A DNA stretch of 64,000 bases from contig CABFPE010000114.1 of assembly GCA_900660155.1 (NCBI GenBank), positions 1,269,809 through 1,333,808 on the forward strand. The letters run 5' to 3'. The position numbers and the translations under genes are program-made. The stretch comes from Hofstenia miamia. Its lineage: Eukaryota > Xenacoelomorpha > Acoela > Hofsteniidae. Every line of letters begins with the position of its first letter. Within the stretch, counting starts at the first letter, position 1. The notes under the pieces are model-generated. The model was not told the DNA's origin, searched no databases, and saw only the letters and a list, made by a program, of their open reading frames with translations. Positions 11,675-24,094 of the stretch are shown here, piece after piece.

Positions 11675-13437
11675 ATGGATTCTAGTCATACTGTTACTTA
11701 TTCTCCTACTTTTGGGACTTCTCCAATGCAGAGTGTCCCCTGTACAAGTGTTGGTAGCCCAAACATTACCCCTTGTACCATTGGACCTTTACCTGATTTG
11801 TCTCAGCCCAACTCACCTACCCTGATTATGCAAAGGATGGATCAGAACGCTTTGACAATGCCTTATAATGATGCCAGCACCATGAGCCCCAGATTTCATT
11901 GGAACTTGCATCATATCTTGAACACTCAGAATTCCCCTCTGATTCCTAGTCATCCTTGCAGCCATACTAGTGTCACCAATCAGTCCATTCCGCAGTTTGA
12001 CATCCACCATGCTGAAATTGAACATTTGAAAGAGGCTTTATCTCAGCAAGTGGCATTAAGGATGGAGAGTGAACGCCATGTGGAGTCTCTCCAGGCTGAA
12101 ATTAATACACAGCACATGGCATACCAGAGAAAGGAGAGGCAGAGTCTAGAGTCGACCATTGCCTTAGAATTACAGATTCACGAGTTGAAGAATGCTGTTA
12201 ACAATTCACATCACCAAGTGGAGGCAGGGTCATGCAGAAATGAGGAGTATGTAACTCAATGAAGCTTTAGATGAGTTAGTAGAGATCATTGGTCAAGTGG
12301 CGCAAATGGTTCAATCAGTTAGGGTGAGCCACCCCACACATACAGCTTCCTGTTTTGAAGACTCTCTGGTCATTCCTAACTCAGTTCCACTTTGCACAAA
12401 CTCTCTGAGCAGTCATCCCACGTTTGCACAATCAGCTCTTACTCAGGTGTCTACCATGACCACTGGAGCAACTCCTCAGACTGGGTACATTCAATGGTTG
12501 CCCAACGCAGTGAGCACCATAGTGGTGCCCACTTTCAAAGAACATGTAAGCAATGCCAGTCCACTTCAGGGACAATCAATGCACGAAAGATCAACCAAGG
12601 TATTGGAAATCTATTCTTCCTCTTGAGTCTAATGGACAAATACAGGTGTTTAGTAAACACTCTGTTCTCCTGAAATTTACTGGCCAAATCGATGCCATAT
12701 CACAATCTTTTGATGAGTGGTTCTATTTATTCGAGCTCACAATGAAGCAATATAAAAATTCACAGGAGTCAGCAGTGTCTCAGTTCCCACTCTACCTCAG
12801 CAGCTTGGCTTACAACCAATATATGATGCTTGAACACAATATTAAAACCGATTACCAGTTATTGATTGGATTTTTTGAAGATCACTATAGAGCTCCACAG
12901 ATCAAACACCAGTAAAAAACTTTGCTGTGCGATATGTCTTTTAAGTTTGGTGATGACATAAGGAACTACATTACCCAGGTTGAGCGACTGTTTTGACTGA
13001 GCAGCCTATCAAGTGAGTATTTGCACCACAATCTTTTTTCCTATATATGTCGAGGTTTCCCTCCATCCATCAGGAACAGGCTGGAAGTCAAGTGTGATCC
13101 AGAGGAGAGCCTGCACGAAATTATCAGAAAAGCCATCAGCGTGGTTTATATGCTGCATAACTTGCAGTGAATTGACAAGGACATTACTAACCTCTCTGGT
13201 ATGAAAAGGCTTGAGACAAGAAAGCTCACAATTTCCAAAAAGGGATTTGATTTGTCCTCAGTCCAATGCTTTACCTGTGGAGAAAAGGGGCACCTCAAGT
13301 CCCAGTGCAAAGCTAAGATACAGCTAATTGCTGATGGCAAAGGCTTCATTGTAGACGAGCCCAATGAGTCTCCTCGTGTTGAAAACCTTGTTGATTTGGC
13401 AACTGACAACCCTACTACATCACAGGATTTAAATTAA
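11675..13437 (+). pseudogene. gag region of copy E2
   Basis: An N-terminal Ser/Pro/Thr-rich part (to about 11990) is followed by a coiled-coil-like segment rich in Glu, Leu and Gln (about 12000-12240). A capsid-like region follows (about 12650-13150), then a CCHC knuckle (Cys-Phe-Thr-Cys ... Gly-His ... Cys) near 13267-13310. The linker after the knuckle is acidic and ends shortly before protease. Fossil, broken. Confidence 0.75.
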
Positions 13438-13524
13438 CTGGAGCACCATCTCATGTCAAACGCATACAAAACATCTTGGTTATTACCCAGCTTATAAGAA
13501 AAAATCTGATACCAGTAGAAATAA

Positions 13525-16250
13525 ATGGAAACATATTTAATCCCCACTGTTGATACCAGAGCAGCTGCCTCCATCATCAGTGATGAATGCTGCCAAGAGC
13601 TGTGTTTCAGCCAAGAATCCTTAGATCCATCTTGTGTCAAACTCATCAATGCTTCAGGAAACCCTCTCTCCCTCAAAGGGAAATTACGGGATGCTTTGAT
13701 TAGAATTCATGCAGAACCATTTGAGGTGGATCTTCTGGTCATTGATACTTCAGATCACTGACTCCCTTACGACCTCATATTGGGAAATGATTTCCTAGAA
13801 AGGAACTCTTGTGTAATCAATTATAAGAATAATACAATAGCCATCAAATATCAGGAGGCCACACAACTTGCTACTATCCCTGAGAAGGAAATCATTTTTA
13901 ATCTAAGCAAGCCCATTTCAATTGAACCAAAACACTGGATGAGAGTTGCAGTCTCCTCTGGAGAAGATATCAATGGGGATGTAATGATTGCAGGACAATG
14001 AGGCAAATAGGTACATGGAGTCTCTTTTTCACATGACTTATGCAAGGTGACTAATGGGAAGACGCATGTCACCATTCTGAATGGAGCAAATTTCCCTGTC
14101 AAGATCAGAACCTCCCAGTTACAACTCATAGGGGTGCCTGTCAGAGTTGAGAACATACCAGTCACCTGCTTGTCAATCTGCACCACAGTTCACAACCTGG
14201 GAGAGCCAACCAGCCTGGTCAAGTTGCCTCTAGTTACTAACAGCTCCCACCCTCATCTCAATCAGCAAGAAAGGAAATATTTGGTCTCCCTTCTTCATAG
14301 CAAACATGAGGTATTTAATTATGGAACAATAAGTGTCAGTCAGGCTGTGGGTGAAGAACTTGCTATTGAGTTGAAAAATGACAGGCCAATCAGATTGCCA
14401 GTTCTATGAGTTCCTGAAAATCTCAAACCAGAATACGAAAAAATCTTAAGTGACTTAATCAAAAGCAGGATCATTCAGGGGAGCAACAGCCCCTATGCTA
14501 CCCCAACAGTGTTTATTCAACAAGGCGAGAAATACTGATTGTGTATTGATTTCCAAAAGTTAAATGACATCACAATCAAGGATGCATATCCTTTGCCCAG
14601 AATCGAGGATCTTCTTAATGAAGCCAGCAAATACAATTTCTTTTCCTGTCTCAATTTATGCTCACCTTAGTTGAGTCACTGAAGAAATTCCAATACTTTA
14701 TCTTGGGACGCAAATTTGTTGTGCACACAGACAACAGTGCCCTCACATGGCTTAAAAAATTTAGCAGTGACAAATCCAACATAGTAGCTCAATGGATCAA
14801 GTATCTAAATGACTTTTCATTTTCAATCCAGCACTGCCCTGGTCAACTCCATCTAAACACTGACTACTGGATGGCACTACCCAGTTATGAGAGAGACCTC
14901 AAGAAGCCCAATGGGGAAAAGATCCCATTCTCTTTCATTCCTCATACCAAATATCAGTTAATACCAGAGATTAATGCAAATTGGAATGGCAAACCCATCC
15001 TCGCCATACTTGTATGAGAAGAGATTTCAGAAGAAGAGATAATGCATCATCAATGCCATGATTGGATTCTAGATCAGATCATGAAGAGAATGAAGGATCC
15101 CTATTTTCCCACTCCTCTGGAGGTGAATCAGTACTTTAACCGCTACAATTGGCAAACAAACAAGAACAGACTACTGTATGTTAAGAGTCAACATAACAAC
15201 CAACTTGCCATTCCCGAATATTTCAGGAGAGATCTTTTCCACATAGTCCACAAAAGGGGACATTTAGGTATACTTCAGAGCAAAAAGACCTTTAACTCCC
15301 AATATGTTACTATAGGCATAAGAACTGCTATCATGATGTTATCTATAAATGCAAAAAATGCCTTTTACACAACACCAACCACTTCCTCCAACAGAGAGCC
15401 AAGCTCGAGTTGTGGGCAGCAAAGAGTCCCAATGAACTTGTGCATGTTGACCTTGAAAAGCTATTGCAAGACTACAATGGGTTTCAGTACATTCTTGTAA
15501 TGGTCAACCACTTTATGAAATTCACCCACATGATCCCATTAAAACAGTACAATGGCAGAGAAAGTCGCAGATAAAATAGTTAAAGAGTGGGTACTGAAGT
15601 ATGGACCCATGTGCAAGTTAGTCTCTGATCAGGGCCCTCAGTTTGAGAGCAACCTTCTATGAGCCTTAATGAAAGAGATGGAAATCATTCACAAATTGAC
15701 CACTGCCTATCACCATCAAGCAAACAGCTTAGTGGAATGCTTAAATCAAACCTTTATAAAGTTAGTTTGAGTGGCCTTATTGCGTGCTGCCAGAAAACAA
15801 TGGAGGCATGTTATTGAATGTGTGGAATATTTTTACAATACATCTGTTCATACAACTACAGGCATGAGCACTTTTAAAGCAATGTTCAGTTGCAAAGCCA
15901 CCACCTCCTTAATGATGATGTTTCCAAAGTATGCAGAGAACAGTACAGAACTTTATATTAACCAATTAATTCAAGATATGCAACAAATCCACCTTACCAT
16001 CTGCCACAACACAAACCAGTCCAGTATATGGCAGAAAAAGACCTTTAACAAAAAGCTATATGGAGAGTCACATAAATGTGGCAACTGAGTTTTTGCTTAT
16101 CTCCCTCATGTAACAATGGATAGTAGTCAGGTATGTAAACTTGCTAATGATTGGCAAGGTCCTTTCACTATAGAAAAGGTGCTTGACCATAACACTTACA
16201 CTTTAAATAATGGTAAAATGGTACACTTTCAGCAGCTCAAATGAGCAATA
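13525..16250 (+). pseudogene. pol region of copy E2 (PR, RT, RNase H, integrase)
   Basis: Protease carries an Asp-Thr-Arg-Ala-Ala-type active site followed by Ser-Ile-Ile-Ser-Asp near 13550-13580. RT finger and palm sequence is seen at about 14340-14660. RNase H ends with a His-Thr-Asp-Asn-Ser-Ala motif near 14727. Integrase has an HHCC-like start near 15190-15390 and a Ser-Asp-Gln-Gly-Pro-Gln-Phe core motif near 15625. A Trp-Gln-Gly-Pro-Phe GPF/Y module lies near 16150. Fossil, broken. Confidence 0.8.
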
Positions 16251-16299
16251 AATGATATAGAGAATGTCACAATAGATGACAACAATGAGTTTACATTAG

Positions 16300-19200
16300 T
16301 GGATAACAGTGTTGATACATATGAAAAGTATGAGAATTTAACTAGTTTTTCTGAGGATGATTTTTCTGACACTGATTATACTTATGATAATAGTAAATCT
16401 GTCAACTTAGAGTCACGTATGCTCCCCCAAAGAAGGGCGAGAACTAACCACACTTATGATCCCAACATTTGGGATTTAAATCTTATCACTCCATTTAGTA
16501 ATGCATATGAATTATGAACAGCCAAAAACACAAGTCGCCAGCTCCACCATCCCACTGTCAAGTGAGAAGGAGGATGGAAGGTAGCCATACTAATTGAGAA
16601 GCCTCATCTAGGCAAGGGAGACATGTATCTGCTTGTTGAGGCACATGAAAGGAAAAGAGGACACAATGACAGTGCTGAGGAGAATCTGATCCAATGTGGG
16701 CAAAATGTAGCTCCACAATTTGGAGAGGAGAGAGCAACTGTGATGACACCCTCAACATCTCGCCCCTACATGGAGAGACACATATCCCCACGTGCGTGAG
16801 AGGAGCTGGCCACCCCTTCAGTAAAAACTCTTAAAACTAGACTACCCCTTAGTGAGTTACAAATTGTAAACACCCCCCCCCTTTTGAGTGACTCAATAGC
16901 CCCCTCAACCTCATCAGCAGGAGCTTCTACTGTTAGGTCACAGAAAACCAAAGAAAGAAGAAATAAAATGTCTAAAGTTGGTGATGAAACCCTGCACCCT
17001 TACTACATAGCCACTAGAAAAGCCACTGCTATCACATGTGATAATATATCAGAAGAAACAAAAGACCAACTCTGCTGAACATACAATGGTTGTGAAATGA
17101 ATTGTTCAATAGACACAATCCCATTTGTGATAGATGCTTCTCATCACCTAAAAGTCAACACTATCATTTGTCATGATTCAAGAATGCTAGAGGGACTTAG
17201 TCACCTTTACTGGCGCAGCATGCATATGTTTTTCAATGATGACTTCAACATTTATAATTTATGTCAGTTTCTAAATAGTGGAAAAACCATCAATAGTTTT
17301 GAATGCGTCAACATTGACTTCCATAACCTGTTAGTGATATACTTTTTAAGGGTACATGAAATCCAGATGGAAGCAATCATGGAACAGATTGAAATAGCAT
17401 ATCATATAGCTAAGGTAGTGGGCATATGCCTCATAATGCTACTAAGGGATGAGTATGAGGACACAGTGCCAGAGCCAATCAAAAATCTACATTTCCATAT
17501 GGATTACTTCATGATTCTCTCCAAAGATGATTACCTCCCTCTCTCCTCTCTCACCACATGCCATGAGCCAACTACCTGTAACCAGGCTTCTTTACACAGA
17601 TTTACTATTATGCCAATGAGTACCATCGCATTGATTGGCTGTTGACCAGAAACTTATCATCAATGTCATCCTCCAGGCAAAAACCCTAGAAGTGACAGAT
17701 CCACACACCCTGTCTCTCCACACAATAACTGATATGTGTGTAAGTTTTGCATTTGCACAGAGCAAGCAGACACTAACTGAGATCCAGACCATTTGGTCTG
17801 ACATAAAAGCTGACTTCAGCCCTGAGTCTGATTGGCCCTGCCTAGACATAGTGAACCCCTCACACCACTATCATTCATCTATTGAAAGAGCACTTAGAGA
17901 CATTAAAGTTTCCTATGATACCCAAGATCAGAAGAATTTCAAAGAACGTTTATTTGCTGAGAAAAATGTACCCAACATCTACTCCTGTGGCACCATCTGG
18001 ATCCTCACCATCTATTTGACAAAAGAACCCCAGTTACAAATCCTGATGACGCATGAGAAGCATTCATCTCTTACTAAACTAAAAATCCATGAAATCACAG
18101 TCTGCCCCCTATCATGGAAAGTTAAAAACTGGTTACTATACAAATGCAATCCTCCCTCTTCTCCAGGGAAAACTAAGCGCCCAATGGATAAATTCAAAAA
18201 GTATTATGCCCAACTGGTGGGAGTGACCAGTGTAACCAGCAAGATGTCCATCATTTTAACCAGCAATCAACTTGGCATTTGTCTGTTGGACATAAACATT
18301 TTCTCTGACATTGTAAAGAAATATATGTGGGGTGTGACCATGGAAACCAAGCTTGCAATGTTCCACTCAGACAACCAGATGATTTGTAGAGTGACTGCCA
18401 GGCTCCACTCATCAATTCCTGGACAGGATCCAAAGGCACAATCTCCCCACAAGAATTGAATCCTTCTTCCAATTGTACCAACTTAGATATCTGGAATGTG
18501 GTTATGGGCAATTCACCAAATCAGCTTGGCACATCAACAAGGAGGGAAAAATCATTCCCATCACTATTTTTGATCAAGTGATGTGGACGCCCAAACAGTT
18601 TTACAGGGAAGAGGAACTACTGGCATCCTCAGCGGTACAACTTTCACCCCACGTTCATGAGCTAATCAAGAGAGTGAACTTGGAAAAATTCAGCAGAAAG
18701 GCACTATCCCCCAAGCCAATGCCTCAATGGTTGGTAACCAAGGATGAACATATACTTATGATTGAACACGACCCTAGTGAATTTCTAGAGGATCTCACCA
18801 TCCAATGGAGAATTTTGGTTGATTGCCATGACAAAGACATTCTCTCGCTAATGAAATGGTGTCTCACCAAAATGTTCACCAAGGAGGAGCTGGTCATTCT
18901 ACAGTCCCCAGGGCAACACATAGCTCTGGATGTGGAATGCACCACTGCCTGTGTGCGCATCTCTAACCAACAGATAGAACACCTGTGGCAGAAAAGATTA
19001 AGAGGAAAGTTTTGGGACACAATAAAGGAAGCAAGAATAAACTACCCAGTCATGATTGGAACTGCCACCTTGACTGCCACTGCAGGATTCAGCAAACTTG
19101 AGAAGAAGATCAAGACATCAAATATTCTGTGCATACCGCCACCTATGATTGAGACACCCCTCATACAACCTAAGTGGAAGGTTTGGAAACCTAAAAAGGA

Positions 19201-20014
19201 GGTAGTGGCTCATCTATCTGATAAGGTCAACTTTGTAAACAGTAAGCAAGAAGCAATTAAAGCTAGCCAAACAGGGGAGTACAAAGTGGTAAGAGAAAAA
19301 CTTATAGCTGGAGGAAATCCTGAGCGTGTCTTTATTGACGGTAAACTCACCATCACAGACATCTTCATGCATGGTTTACCAGTGCATGTGCACCTAAAAA
19401 CAATACACGAAAAAATTGCAGCCCTACAGAATTGTATGCTCATTCTTTTTCAGGCAGTGGGTGACTTAATGTGGATCAATAATGTAGAGAATGTAACCCA
19501 GTACTACAATGTCACTAAGAGGATAGAGATTATAACAATGATTAGAGCAAATGTGTCCAACCTGGAACAAATGACTCTCAGTCAAGTGCAGGAATACTGC
19601 TCACTGTTCATTGACCAAGTGACTATGATGGGTTCCCTGAGGCAGGTGTTTGTCCATTTTTACCCGGATACAGAGTTCAGAGCTGAGGACGCACACACTT
19701 CCAACACAGATGCCATGATGACATTAATGATCACACTCAAGGGTCTCCAGCTTTATGAAAAATTCTATGACACCTTCATGAGATGCTTAAATAATCTACG
19801 CCACAGCTGCCCTGTCAGTGCCAAAATGCCAAATATTAGGTTTCTACAACTTAAGGATGAAGTAGTCACACAAAGGGAAGTATTAATGCAAATAACAAGA
19901 GAGCCACAATACGCCAAAGTCCAAACTTGGGATGGTGAGTTAGCAGTGAAGATGATAACAGCCACTCAAAACATCATGTCTGGGCCTGCTCTCCAGTTGT
20001 TTTACGAAAATTAA
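16300..20014 (+). pseudogene. Third open region (ORF3) of copy E2, unknown function
   Basis: About 3.7 kb of largely open sequence lies after integrase and before the purine tract and 3' LTR, the place where some Ty3/gypsy elements carry an envelope gene. The longest uninterrupted open stretch (18473-20014) codes 513 residues. The product looks soluble: charged, with no signal peptide, no long hydrophobic segment and no C-terminal membrane anchor that I can see. A homologous region is found in the diverged copy at 58340-59390 and a near-identical partial copy at 20409-21696. I recognise no domain. Treated as a fossil part; its role is unknown. Confidence 0.65.
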
Positions 20015-20021
20015 TTTGAGC

Positions 20022-20030
20022 AAGGGGGGC
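20022..20030 (+). other. Polypurine tract of copy E2
   Basis: An AAGGGGGG run sits directly before the LTR start at 20032, the position expected for plus-strand priming. Confidence 0.6.
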
Positions 20031-20031
20031 A

Positions 20032-20407
20032 TGTAGAGTCACTCAGGGACTTTGTTGAGATATTTCTTTATTATTTATTCATTATATTTTGTATTTTACG
20101 TCATCATGACGTCACCTCAATTATTTTGATATTAGGTTGCTATTGTTAGTTTGCCATCCCCTTGGTGGTGCTTATTATTTTATTGCTCAAATTGAATTTG
20201 CGAGGGAATGAATAATTAAGCATGATTGAACTATGTAGACAACTCTTTTTGTAAACAAAGGCAGGTAATAACACAATTTTTGTATAAAACTGAGAAACTT
20301 GTAGAGAATGGTTAATAGATTTTATCTACTCTCAACTGCTGTTTTACCATTGTATTTTTCTTTTTCTATTATATTGATTTGAAAACTATTGCTATTGCTT
20401 AAGTTCG
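20032..20407 (+). repeat. LTR type B, 3' end of copy E2 (cut by N)
   Basis: It starts TGTAGAGTCACT after the purine tract and matches the type B LTR at 60326. It stops at the single N at 20408, about halfway through the LTR as judged by the 779-bp copy. It carries a dyad of two CRE/ATF-like ACGTCA half sites at 20098-20115. Confidence 0.75.
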
Positions 20408-20408
20408 N

Positions 20409-21696
20409 CAGACACTAACTGAGATCCAGACCATTTGGTCTGACATAAAAGCCGACTTCAGCCCTGAGTCTGATTGGCCCTGCCTAGACATAGTGAACCC
20501 CTCACACCACTATCATTCATCTATTGAAAGAGCACTTAGAGACATTAAAGTTTCCTATGATACCCAAGATCAGAAGAATTTCAAAGAACGTTTATTTGCT
20601 GAGAAAAATGTACCCAACATCTACTCCTGTGGCACCATCTGGATCCTCACCATCTATTTGACAAAAGAACCCCAGTTACAAATCCTGATGACGCATGAGA
20701 AGCATTCATCTCTTACTAAACTAAAAATCCATGAAATCACAGTCTGCCCCCTATCATGGAAAGTTAAAAACTGGTTACTATACAAATGCAATCCTCCCTC
20801 TTCTCCAGGGAAAACTAAGCGCCCAATGGATAAATTCAAAAAGTATTATGCCCAACTGGTGGGAGTGACCAGTGTAACCAGCAAGATGTCCATCATTTTA
20901 ACCAGCAATCAACTTGGCATTTGTCTGTTGGACATAAACATTTTCTCTGACATTGTAAAGAAATATATGTGGGGTGTGACTGTGGAAACCAAGCTTGCAA
21001 TGTTCCACTCAGACAACCAGATGATTTGTAGAGTGACTGCCAGGCTCCACTCATCAATTCCTGGACAGGATCCAAAGGCACAATCTCCCCACAAGAATTG
21101 AATCCTTCTTCCAATTGTACCAACTTAGATATCTGGAATGTGGTTATGGGCAATTCACCAAATCAGCTTGGCACATCAACAAGGAGGGAAAAATCATTCC
21201 CATCACTATTTTTGATCAAGTGATGTGGACGCCCAAACAGTTTTACAGGGAAGAGGAACTACTGGCATCCTCAGTGGTACAACTTTCACCCCACGTTCAT
21301 GAGCTAATCAAGAGAGTGAACTTGGAAAAATTCAGCAGAAAGGCACTATCCCCCAAGCCAACATCTCAATGGTCAGTAACCAAGGATGAATGGATATTTA
21401 TGATCAAACATGACCCTAGCAAATTTCTAGAGGATCTCACCATCCAACAGAGAATTTTGGCTGATTGCCATGACAAAGACATTCTCTCACTAATGAAATG
21501 GTGTCTCACCAAAATGTTCACCAAGGAGGAGATGGTCATTCTGCAGTCCTCAGGGCAACACATAGCTCTGGATGTGGAATGCACCACTGCCTGTGTGCGC
21601 ATCTCTAACCAACAGATAGAACACTTGTGGCAGAAAGGATTAAGAGGAAAGTTTTGGGACACAATAAAGGAGGCAAGAATAAATTACCCAGTCATG
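20409..21696 (+). pseudogene. Second copy of part of ORF3
   Basis: This is a gap-free colinear repeat of 17767-19054 (offset 2642), entered directly after a single N. The first 950 bases differ at only about five positions. From about 21361 to 21470 the divergence jumps to roughly one base in seven, then falls again. Homology stops abruptly at 21696. It is a piece of another copy of the same retroelement, or an unmerged allele joined by the assembler. Confidence 0.8.
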
Positions 21697-23852
21697 GAGC
21701 CAATTACCAAGGTGATGGAGCCATGTGACGTTTCCTCTTCAGTTCTTCTGTGGGCTACTGCCCAAAGCTGATCTCCACAACACAGTTCCCCTCCTTTGTG
21801 AACAGTGACTGAATCCACTGCACCATCTCAGCTCAAATGGAACTAATTATGTGTACCTTACTTTAGCTCAGTGCGTGCACTCAAGTCAAGTTGTAACTGA
21901 CTTAAACTCAATTTTGTAAAGTGTTTGTTGATTTGATTAAGTAAAGCAACTGGGCATTGACACTAACTGCATTGAAATAATATTAAGGTAGCCATTACCA
22001 TAAAATTATTGGCTTTGTAATTTAATTAATAAGACTGCAGTTTCCTATACTTACATTTAATAACGATACATGTAAGGTCATTTATTTGGTCGATTATAGT
22101 CAAGTCTCCTACTATTAAGAATATATATATTCCTAGGTTTTGACTATCCAATTGTTTCAAGCATTAATTATTTCATACATGTACAGATTGATAGTCAGAC
22201 TAGGCAAGAATCGAAAAACTCCTAACTGTAATGTAAGTGCTGTTTCATGACTGGCATAAAGACCCTTCGAATCAATCCCGTGATGGAATCCAGCCACTAC
22301 TCAACACAACTTGCCTAGCTGCACATTTTATTAAATAATCAAACCAGATAAATGTAGAATGAAAATAAAATAAACTCCGAAGAATTTATTGTTCATCAAA
22401 TTTCTAGTTAGTTCAAAGCTATTTATTTAAAATTTCTAAAGTACCTGCTGATTTTGAATTTCAAATAATTCTTCTGCCAATATGGCTGTTCATATGTAAG
22501 TGTAATTTCGCTCATTGCAATTTGTCAAATGTTACTTGATCAGCTAACAAGTTTTTCTTAATTTGAACAATATTGTAGCTTAGTTGCATCTTACAAAAAA
22601 TGAATAGAATCATTAACTAAATTTTACAATCATATTTTTGATTATCTTTTAATCACTATAATCATTCGACGTTAATCCTTCGTTTGTTGCAGCTATTATT
22701 TTTGGGATGATGCTACATTAGCAAACTTTTAATGAATGAACATTAGAAAATTACAATAAAGTACAAACTACAAAATAATTAAAATAATTTAATTTCTATT
22801 TCAAATCTTAACAGATTTTTGAAGCAATGCTATATATTTCAAATATAAAGAGTAACATCACCATCTTTTTAATTGAAGTAGGAAAAAATTAACCAATATT
22901 AACTGAGAGTGTATGCAAACACTATCTACACTTCACAAAGTTTATATGTTGTTGATGATAAAGGCTTAGAATTTCCCTAAATCCTCCACAACAATAGAGT
23001 AATATTGTCTAGGAACTAATTTCTAATTCACAAAATCAAACATTAAATTGCAATTCTTCCCATCTAAAAAATTAAGGTGTTCTATAGATTTCTTTTTCAC
23101 ATAAGAGTACTTTGTAAAAATTCAAACTTGATGAAAGCCTTCCATTAGTGCTTGCATCAATTGCCATGCTAGCTTAGGAAATTACTGTCACTAAGACATG
23201 CTAAGAAGACATTAATATCTGTTGCTTAGGGTTGCAACTGAGAACATTTGACTAAAGATTCCAAAAAACTAGCAAATGGAAGAATTCTATAATAGAATCA
23301 GAAAATGAAACTTGATTTTACATATATGTAAAATATATTTACATTACAAAAAATTTTAATAACAAGGAATTTTAACAAGAAAAAACCCTCAAACTTTTGT
23401 ATTTAGAAATTTGACAATTTTGCAATATTCAAATTTACAGTTAGCATTGTTAAGTTAGTAATAATTCATTTTTCATGCGTAAAATTTTGTTTTTATATTA
23501 TACATATTTGCAAAACTACAGATTTTATATTTTTCTAGCGAAGTTTAGTATTTTGCACCAAGTATACGCGAACGAGGGTTTAAAAATTTTTATTGGAATT
23601 TCCTTAATTATAAAATTCGACTAGTCCTAATGTTAAAGTTGTAGCTATTAATGGATATATTTTACATAAGCGTTTGTAAATGCATGTTAATGTAATGCCA
23701 ATAAAAACCAAGTTTTTCATTGTGCCCAATATACAATATGGAATATTACTATATTATTGTTTTTCATATACTAAAACTACATCTTTAGAATCCATAAGAA
23801 AATTTTGCGTATTAAGTGTAATATGAAAGTGAAGTTGAATAGGTACGGATTG
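21697..23852 (+). other. Intergenic stretch without a gene
   Basis: No coding region or repeat family is recognised. CpG dinucleotides become common again from about 22.05 kb, marking the change from retroelement bed to host-type sequence. Confidence 0.5.
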
Positions 23853-24086
23853 GGCGTTATTGTACTTTAGGGGACCCAGTTTGAGTGACGTCATAAAATG
23901 GGTATTAAACTCTAACCTTAACCCTAACCCTATTCCCCAACCAATGCAATTATATTGCATTTCATTTTGTTGATTAATTTTTTGCAAAATTTTTAAGTTT
24001 TGGGGTAGGGATTAAGGTTAGGGTTAAAGTTTTATACCCATTTTATGACGTCACTCAAACTGGGTCCCCTAAAGTACAATAACGCC
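23853..24086. mobile_element. 234-bp MITE with long inverted repeats and 8-bp target duplication
   Basis: The ends are perfect inverted repeats for 53 bp (GGCGTTATTGTACTTTAGGG...), and similarity continues to about 85 bp. Flanks are a perfect 8-bp direct repeat, ACGGATTG, at 23845-23852 and 24087-24094. Each arm holds a TGACGTCA palindrome (23886-23893, 24046-24053) and, further in, a short run of CCCTAA-like repeats. It has no coding capacity. The 8-bp duplication and GG-led ends fit a hAT- or Merlin-type non-autonomous element; the superfamily is not settled. Confidence 0.9.
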
Positions 24087-24094
24087 ACGGATTG

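Larger units (their letters stand above)
11067..20407 (+). mobile_element. Ty3/gypsy LTR retrotransposon with a third ORF (copy E2)
   Basis: Parts in order: type A LTR (11067-11256), primer-binding site (11257 on), gag (11675-13437), protease (about 13525-13830), RT (about 14340-14660), RNase H (about 14660-14920), integrase (about 15040-16250) with a GPF/Y-type end, ORF3 region (about 16300-20014), a purine tract (20022-20030) and a type B LTR (20032-20407, cut by an N). The copy is broken in roughly ten or more places. It keeps more CpG than E1 and longer open stretches, so it is younger. Its two LTRs belong to different types, which suggests exchange between related elements or two insertions in register. 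Confidence 0.85.

Noticed and set aside
16300-20014. Calling ORF3 an envelope gene because of its place
   Set aside because: No signal peptide, membrane anchor or cleavage motif is visible. Position alone is not enough.
23920-24030. CCCTAA/TTAGGG runs as an internal telomere repeat
   Set aside because: Only a few irregular units, and they are part of the MITE arms.
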